Assembly: GCA_017626325.1 (NCBI GenBank)
Contig: JAGAIZ010000039.1
Coordinates: 1-45,504, forward strand
From: Lachnospiraceae bacterium
GTDB taxonomy: Bacteria > Bacillota > Clostridia > Lachnospirales > Lachnospiraceae
Length of the DNA stretch: 45,504 bases
Reading direction: 5' to 3'
The notes under the pieces are model-generated. The model ran no database searches. It was not told the origin of the DNA and saw nothing but the letters and a program-made list of their open reading frames with translations. The position numbers and the translations under genes were made by a program. This document shows, piece by piece, positions 41,804 through 45,504 of this stretch. Position 1 is the first letter of the stretch, and each line of letters opens with the position of its first letter.

Positions 41804-41943
41804 TAGGTTGAAAAATCACACTGATGTGCAGATTTTTCAACCGACAATTTGAGTCAGAGCCTCAAATTGCCTTGATCGCAGTCGGAAATCTGATATTTCC
41901 GACGCGTGTCATCGCAATAAATTGCTCTGACATGGAGGATTAG
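41804..41943 (+). ncRNA. Structured leader element, copy B (before ilvE)
   Basis: Shares sequence blocks and fold with 16964-17166. P0 is a perfect 12-bp hairpin, GGTTGAAAAATC (41806-41817) with GATTTTTCAACC (41831-41842), inner CACA/TGTG. P2: CAATTTGAG (41845-41853) with CTCAAATTG (41861-41869), loop TCAGAGC. P3: GTCGGAAAT (41881-41889) with ATTTCCGAC (41895-41903). GTCAGAGC (41853-41860) is complementary over 8 bases to GCTCTGAC (41924-41931); GGAGGA follows at 41934-41939. The ilvE ATG is 40 bp downstream with a separate ribosome binding site. Confidence 0.75.
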
Positions 41944-41978
41944 TGTAAAATACGTTGAGGGAAAAGGAGTAGAGGAAG

Positions 41979-43004
41979 ATGGAGAAGAAAAATATTGACT
42001 GGGCAAATCTTGGATTCGCTTATCAGGAGACGGACAAGAGATTTGTGGCAAACTATAAGAATGGCGCATGGGACGAAGGAGCGCTTACCTCTGAGGCAAA
42101 TATTACGATTAACGAGTGCGCGGGAGTATTCCAGTATGCGCAGACATGCTTCGAGGGCTTAAAGGCATATACGACAGAGGATGGTCACATCGTATGCTTC
42201 CGCCCGGACTTAAATGCACAGCGTATGGAAGATTCCTGTAAGAGACTGGAGATGCCTGTATTTCCCAAGGATCGCTTCGTGCAGGCGATTAATGATGTGG
42301 TAGCGGCCAATGAGGCGTTTGTCCCGCCTTACGGTTCCGGCGCGACTCTGTATATCCGTCCTTATATGTTTGGCAGTTCCGCAGTAATCGGCGTAAAGCC
42401 TGCGGAGGAATATCAGTTCAGAATCTTTACCACGCCGGTAGGCCCTTATTTCAAGGGCGGTGTGAAACCTTTGACTATCAAGGTAAGTGATTTCGACAGA
42501 GCGGCTCCGCATGGCACGGGTCATATCAAGGCCGGTTTGAATTATGCCATGAGCTTACACGCTATCGTAACGGCCCATGAAGAGGGCTATGACGAGAATA
42601 TGTATCTGGATGCGGCTACCAGAACGAATGTGGAAGAGACAGGCGGCGCGAATTTCCTGTTTGTAACGAAAGACAATAAGGTAGTAACGCCCAAGTCCGG
42701 CAGCATTCTTCCTTCTATTACAAGACGTTCTCTGATGGTAGTTGCGAAGGAATATCTGGGCTTAGAGGTAGAGGAAAGAGAAGTACCTTTTGAAGAAGTA
42801 AAAGAGTTCGCAGAGTGCGGTCTGTGCGGCACGGCGGCAGTAATCTCACCGGTAGGCAAGATTGTGAACCACGGCGAGGAAATTGCATTCCCAAGCGGTA
42901 TGAGCGAGATGGGACCGATTACCAAGAAGCTGTATGATACGCTGACAGGTATCCAGATGGGCCGGATCGAAGCGCCTGAAGGATGGATTCATGTGATTAA
43001 ATAA
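41979..43004 (+). CDS. ilvE: Branched-chain amino acid aminotransferase
   Basis: 341 aa, PLP fold type IV. Recognisable: GVFQYAQTCFEGLKAY, FRPDLNAQRMEDSC, YIRPYMFGSS, the PLP lysine in GTGHIKAGLNYAMS, NVEETGGANFLFV, SILPSITRRSLM and CGTAAVISPVGKI. It makes the last step to isoleucine, leucine and valine, or starts their breakdown. AAAAGGAGTAGAGGA precedes the ATG. Its 270-bp leader has a promoter and the structured element shared with hom, which suggests common control of two genes of the isoleucine route. Confidence 0.96.
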   Translation: MEKKNIDWANLGFAYQETDKRFVANYKNGAWDEGALTSEANITINECAGVFQYAQTCFEGLKAYTTEDGHIVCFRPDLNAQRMEDSCKRLEMPVFPKDRFVQAINDVVAANEAFVPPYGSGATLYIRPYMFGSSAVIGVKPAEEYQFRIFTTPVGPYFKGGVKPLTIKVSDFDRAAPHGTGHIKAGLNYAMSLHAIVTAHEEGYDENMYLDAATRTNVEETGGANFLFVTKDNKVVTPKSGSILPSITRRSLMVVAKEYLGLEVEEREVPFEEVKEFAECGLCGTAAVISPVGKIVNHGEEIAFPSGMSEMGPITKKLYDTLTGIQMGRIEAPEGWIHVIK

Positions 43005-43092
43005 AGTCCGGTCTGCCTGTAATTGTGTTATTGGCACAAGCATTGTAATGCAGCGGCGGAGTTTGCAATTGTTTCACGGTATGAAAAAGGAG

Positions 43093-43137
43093 AGGGATTA
43101 GGTTTCTATGCGCAGGCAGAGGATTTAATCCCTTTTA
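43093..43137 (+). terminator. Terminator after ilvE
   Basis: AGGGATTA (43093-43100) pairs with TAATCCCT (43126-43133), followed by TTT. The 25-nt loop is long. Confidence 0.65.
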
Positions 43138-43194
43138 TTCTGCATTTCATCTGATATATCATTGGGGAAAGAACAGGAAAGAAATGGAGATACT

Positions 43195-43956
43195 ATGAAC
43201 ATGAAAATCAGGGAACGATACCCTTATTTATACGAAACGCACCTGCACACCAGCGAGGCCAGCGCCTGTGCGCGTAACACGGGAGCCGAGATGGCAAGAG
43301 CCTGCCGGGAGTACGGTTATGCGGGAATCTTCGTAACAGATCATAACTGGGGAGGCAATACGGCCATTGACAGGTCGCTTCCCTGGGAAAACTGGGTAGA
43401 CCGGTTCTGCGAAGGATATGAACACGCAAGAGACGAGGGAGAGAAGATTGGACTGGATGTGTTCTTCGGCTATGAAGCGGGCTTTCGGGGGACGGAATTT
43501 CTTATCTACGGAATCGATAAGGCGTGGATGAAAGCGCACCCCGGGCTCAGGACGGCAGGAATCCAGGACCAGTACCGGCTGGTGCATGGGGCAGGCGGAC
43601 TTGTCATGCATGCGCATCCATACAGAGAGGAGCCCTATATCCCTGAGATACGTCTTTTCCCGGAATGGGTGGACGGCGTGGAAGGAATCAATGCCACGCA
43701 TTCCAATTCCCGGAGTATGGCACATAATGAGCCGGCATATGACAGCAAAGCCATCGCATACGCGAGACAACACGGACTGCGTATGAGCGCGGGCTCTGAT
43801 ATCCATACTGTGAAGCTGCTTGGCGGCGGCGTGGCGTTCAGAAGGCGGCTTGTCAGCGCGCAGGATTATGTGAAAGCCATCCTGACGGGAGAGGATTACG
43901 TGCTGACCAACGGGGAAGTGTGGTATGATAAGGAAGGAAATGTGCTTACAGTATAG
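43195..43956 (+). CDS. PHP-domain metal-dependent hydrolase
   Basis: 253 aa. PHP motifs: YETHLHTSEASAC (metal His pair), IFVTDHNWGG, FFGYEAGFRGTEFLIYG (metal Glu), GLVMHAHPYREEPY and GLRMSAGSDIHTV. Such proteins cleave phosphoesters or phosphomonoesters such as histidinol phosphate or 3',5'-nucleotides; the substrate cannot be told from sequence. The start at 43195 has GGAG seven bases upstream; the frame extends to 43162. Note NATHSNSRSMAHNEPAY near residue 170, typical of the small PHP family. Confidence 0.85.
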   Translation: MNMKIRERYPYLYETHLHTSEASACARNTGAEMARACREYGYAGIFVTDHNWGGNTAIDRSLPWENWVDRFCEGYEHARDEGEKIGLDVFFGYEAGFRGTEFLIYGIDKAWMKAHPGLRTAGIQDQYRLVHGAGGLVMHAHPYREEPYIPEIRLFPEWVDGVEGINATHSNSRSMAHNEPAYDSKAIAYARQHGLRMSAGSDIHTVKLLGGGVAFRRRLVSAQDYVKAILTGEDYVLTNGEVWYDKEGNVLTV

Positions 43957-44048
43957 ATACACGCAGAAAGGTATGAAAACATGCGGACTGGAAACTGTGA
44001 GCGCGAACGGCGAAATAAAGGCGCCTTGAATAGTGAAAGGGTGAATGA

Positions 44049-45113
44049 ATGAAGAATTTTCGATGGATGAAGGTTGCGCTGTCTGTGCTTATATTTGGAA
44101 TGACGTTTGGCACGCTGACAGGCTGTAACGGCGGAAATGGAATCGGAACGAAGGTGGTGCTTACCACCGGATTTGACAAGGATGAGGTCTTCCGTATCGA
44201 GACCAGTTCTTGTACATTGCCGGAGCTTATGGTGTATCTGACCAATATCCAGAACCGTTATGAGAGCGTATACGGCGAGGAGATCTGGGAGACGAACGTA
44301 GACGGCGTAACCCTGGAGGAAAATGTGAAGAATATGGCGCTGGCACAGATTGCCCGGATCAAAACCATGAATCTGATGGCGGAGAAGTATCAGGTGGAGC
44401 TGAATGAGGAAGAAAAGGCCGGAGTCGAGAATGCGTCCAGGGCTTATTATGATTCTCTGACGGAATCGGAAATCGAGAAGATGGGCGTGAACGAGAAGAC
44501 GATCAGAACCCTTTATTCTGAATTCGCGCTGGCGCAGAAAGTGTACCAGTATACGATTAAGGATATCAACCCGGAAATCAGCGATGACGAGGCCAGGACA
44601 ATCACGGTGCAGCATATTCTGATCAAGACCTATGCGCTGGACGGTACCGGCAGGAAGATAGAGTATACGCAGCAGGCCAGAGAGGAGGCTTATGAACTGG
44701 CCTGCGAGGTGCTGCGGCTTGCCAGAGACGGGGAAGATTTCGAAGAGTTGATTCGTAAATACAATGAGGATGATCAGTCAACCTATTCCTTCGGCAAGGG
44801 CGAGATGGATCCGGCTTTCGAGACAGCGGCTTTTAATCTGGGTACGGATGAAATCAGCGACGTGGTGGAGACGGAATACGGCTATCATATCATCAAATGT
44901 CTGACTACCTTCGATAAGGACGAGACCGACGCCAACAAAGTAAAGATCGTAGAGCAGAGACGGGAAGAGGCGTTCGGTCAGGAATATGATGCCTATGTGG
45001 CGACCCTGACCAGGAATCTCAACGAAGAACTGTGGGACAGCGTGGCCTTTATTCATGACGACGAGGTGAATACCCAGGATTTCTTCCGTGTGTATTCGGA
45101 GTATTTCGAGTGA
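44049..45113 (+). CDS. prsA: Foldase lipoprotein, PrsA-like parvulin peptidyl-prolyl isomerase
   Basis: 354 aa. The N-terminal signal ends in the lipobox LTGC (Cys26), so the mature protein is lipid-anchored outside the membrane. An N-terminal SurA-like helical region (LEENVKNMALAQIARIKTMNLMAEKY) is followed by a parvulin domain at about residues 195-300: TVQHILIKTYAL, FEELIRKYNEDD, FGKGEMDPAFETAAFNLG and VETEYGYHIIKCL. It should help exported proteins fold. A ribosome binding site is weak (GGGTGAATG); an alternative start was not seen. Confidence 0.9.
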   Translation: MKNFRWMKVALSVLIFGMTFGTLTGCNGGNGIGTKVVLTTGFDKDEVFRIETSSCTLPELMVYLTNIQNRYESVYGEEIWETNVDGVTLEENVKNMALAQIARIKTMNLMAEKYQVELNEEEKAGVENASRAYYDSLTESEIEKMGVNEKTIRTLYSEFALAQKVYQYTIKDINPEISDDEARTITVQHILIKTYALDGTGRKIEYTQQAREEAYELACEVLRLARDGEDFEELIRKYNEDDQSTYSFGKGEMDPAFETAAFNLGTDEISDVVETEYGYHIIKCLTTFDKDETDANKVKIVEQRREEAFGQEYDAYVATLTRNLNEELWDSVAFIHDDEVNTQDFFRVYSEYFE

Positions 45114-45165
45114 GCCGGCGGCTTGAGAAGCGGCTGCCAGGAAAAGCAGGACTTAGCGGGTGAAG

Positions 45166-45194
45166 CTGCGGCTTTACGTTATGGGAAGCCGCAG
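45166..45194 (+). terminator. Hairpin after the foldase gene
   Basis: CTGCGGCTT (45166-45174) pairs perfectly with AAGCCGCAG (45186-45194). No T-run follows. Confidence 0.6.
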
Positions 45195-45260
45195 TCTCTG
45201 CGATTAACGAAATTCAGAATAAAATGAAAGATAAAAATGTAGAGTAAAAAGCAAAAAATG

Positions 45261-45504
45261 TTGTAATGAAGAAAATTGTGTGATAAGATAAACGTAAAGC
45301 AAAAGATTTCTGGGGAGATATCCCGTTTGCAGTTGGACTGCGTCTAGGAAACAATCTGTTTCGCATATCTATAATCCGCCTTTCTGCGAAAGGCACCAAT
45401 GCGTCATGAAACATATTGGATAACCTTCGCTTTCTATTTTATTTTCCTTCTGATATTATTCCCTATAAGACTGACACACTACAGAACACGTGGAGGTGAG
45501 TGGC
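45261..45504 (+). promoter_or_regulatory. Likely promoter and hairpin-rich leader of the next gene
   Basis: TTGTAA and TAAGAT 17 bp apart (from about 45261) could start a transcript. Four short hairpins follow in a row: GGGA/TCCC (45313-45324), GCAG/CTGC (45329-45341), GAAACA/TGTTTC (45348-45362) and GCCTTTC/GAAAGGC (45378-45394). The window ends in TGGAGGTGAGTGGC, a ribosome binding site for a gene starting just outside. No named riboswitch was recognised. Confidence 0.35.

Overview
The window is about 45.5 kb of a low-to-mid GC Firmicute chromosome, almost certainly a Lachnospiraceae member (Clostridium cluster XIVa). This is judged from the protein sequences: a YqeY, ThrH and DUF1653 set, an FeFe-hydrogenase/chemotaxis-receptor hybrid, a YtaF-type sporulation membrane protein, and purine-rich ribosome binding sites before nearly every gene. 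Most of the window is ordinary chromosome on the + strand, with small - strand islands.

Layout. 1-5.5 kb: the 3' part of comEC, holA (DNA polymerase III delta), a membrane-anchored zinc-ribbon protein, yqeY, thrH and a small PGDYG-like protein. 5.8-9.7 kb: two small unknown proteins, a cytosolic 5'-nucleotidase, and an SfsA-MutY fusion overlapping it by 4 bp. 9.8-13.3 kb: a family 2 glycosyltransferase, a convergent PAP2 phosphatase and glyA. 13.3-16.3 kb: an AT-rich sugar isomerase gene and a HipBA toxin-antitoxin module with four palindromic operators. 16.3-19.9 kb: an amino-acid cluster (PheB-like ACT protein, homoserine dehydrogenase, aspartate kinase). 20.1-22.1 kb: a sensory FeFe-hydrogenase/receptor gene split by an in-frame TAG. 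22.1-24.4 kb: a long non-coding stretch with a strong promoter, then a membrane-anchored family 3 glycosidase. 24.5-26.4 kb: tRNA-Gly(GCC) carrying a decayed integrative element bounded by a perfect 22-bp att repeat. 26.5-33 kb: greA and a two-component/ABC transporter locus. 33-45.5 kb: a Ca-type P-ATPase, a YtaF protein, a beta-CASP nuclease, thyA-folA, a soluble hybrid histidine kinase, ilvE, a PHP hydrolase and a PrsA-like foldase lipoprotein.

The most notable signals are non-coding. (1) A structured element of about 140-200 nt occurs before homoserine dehydrogenase (16964-17166) and again before ilvE (41804-41943). It has conserved hairpins, compensatory base changes, and a loop complementary to a conserved segment next to a GGAGGA motif. 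Its 3' end occurs a third time before the glycosyltransferase gene. (2) Inside the tRNA-Gly element is a complete, unannotated Fst/par-like type I toxin-antitoxin locus: a 32-aa membrane toxin, a convergent antisense RNA, a shared terminator and two pairs of 12-nt direct repeats. (3) HipBA has four TGTCA-N4-TGACA operators in two pairs, each pair 41 bp apart, one overlapping a near-consensus promoter. Coordinates and base pairing were worked out by eye; family assignments rest on recognised motifs, not on searches.
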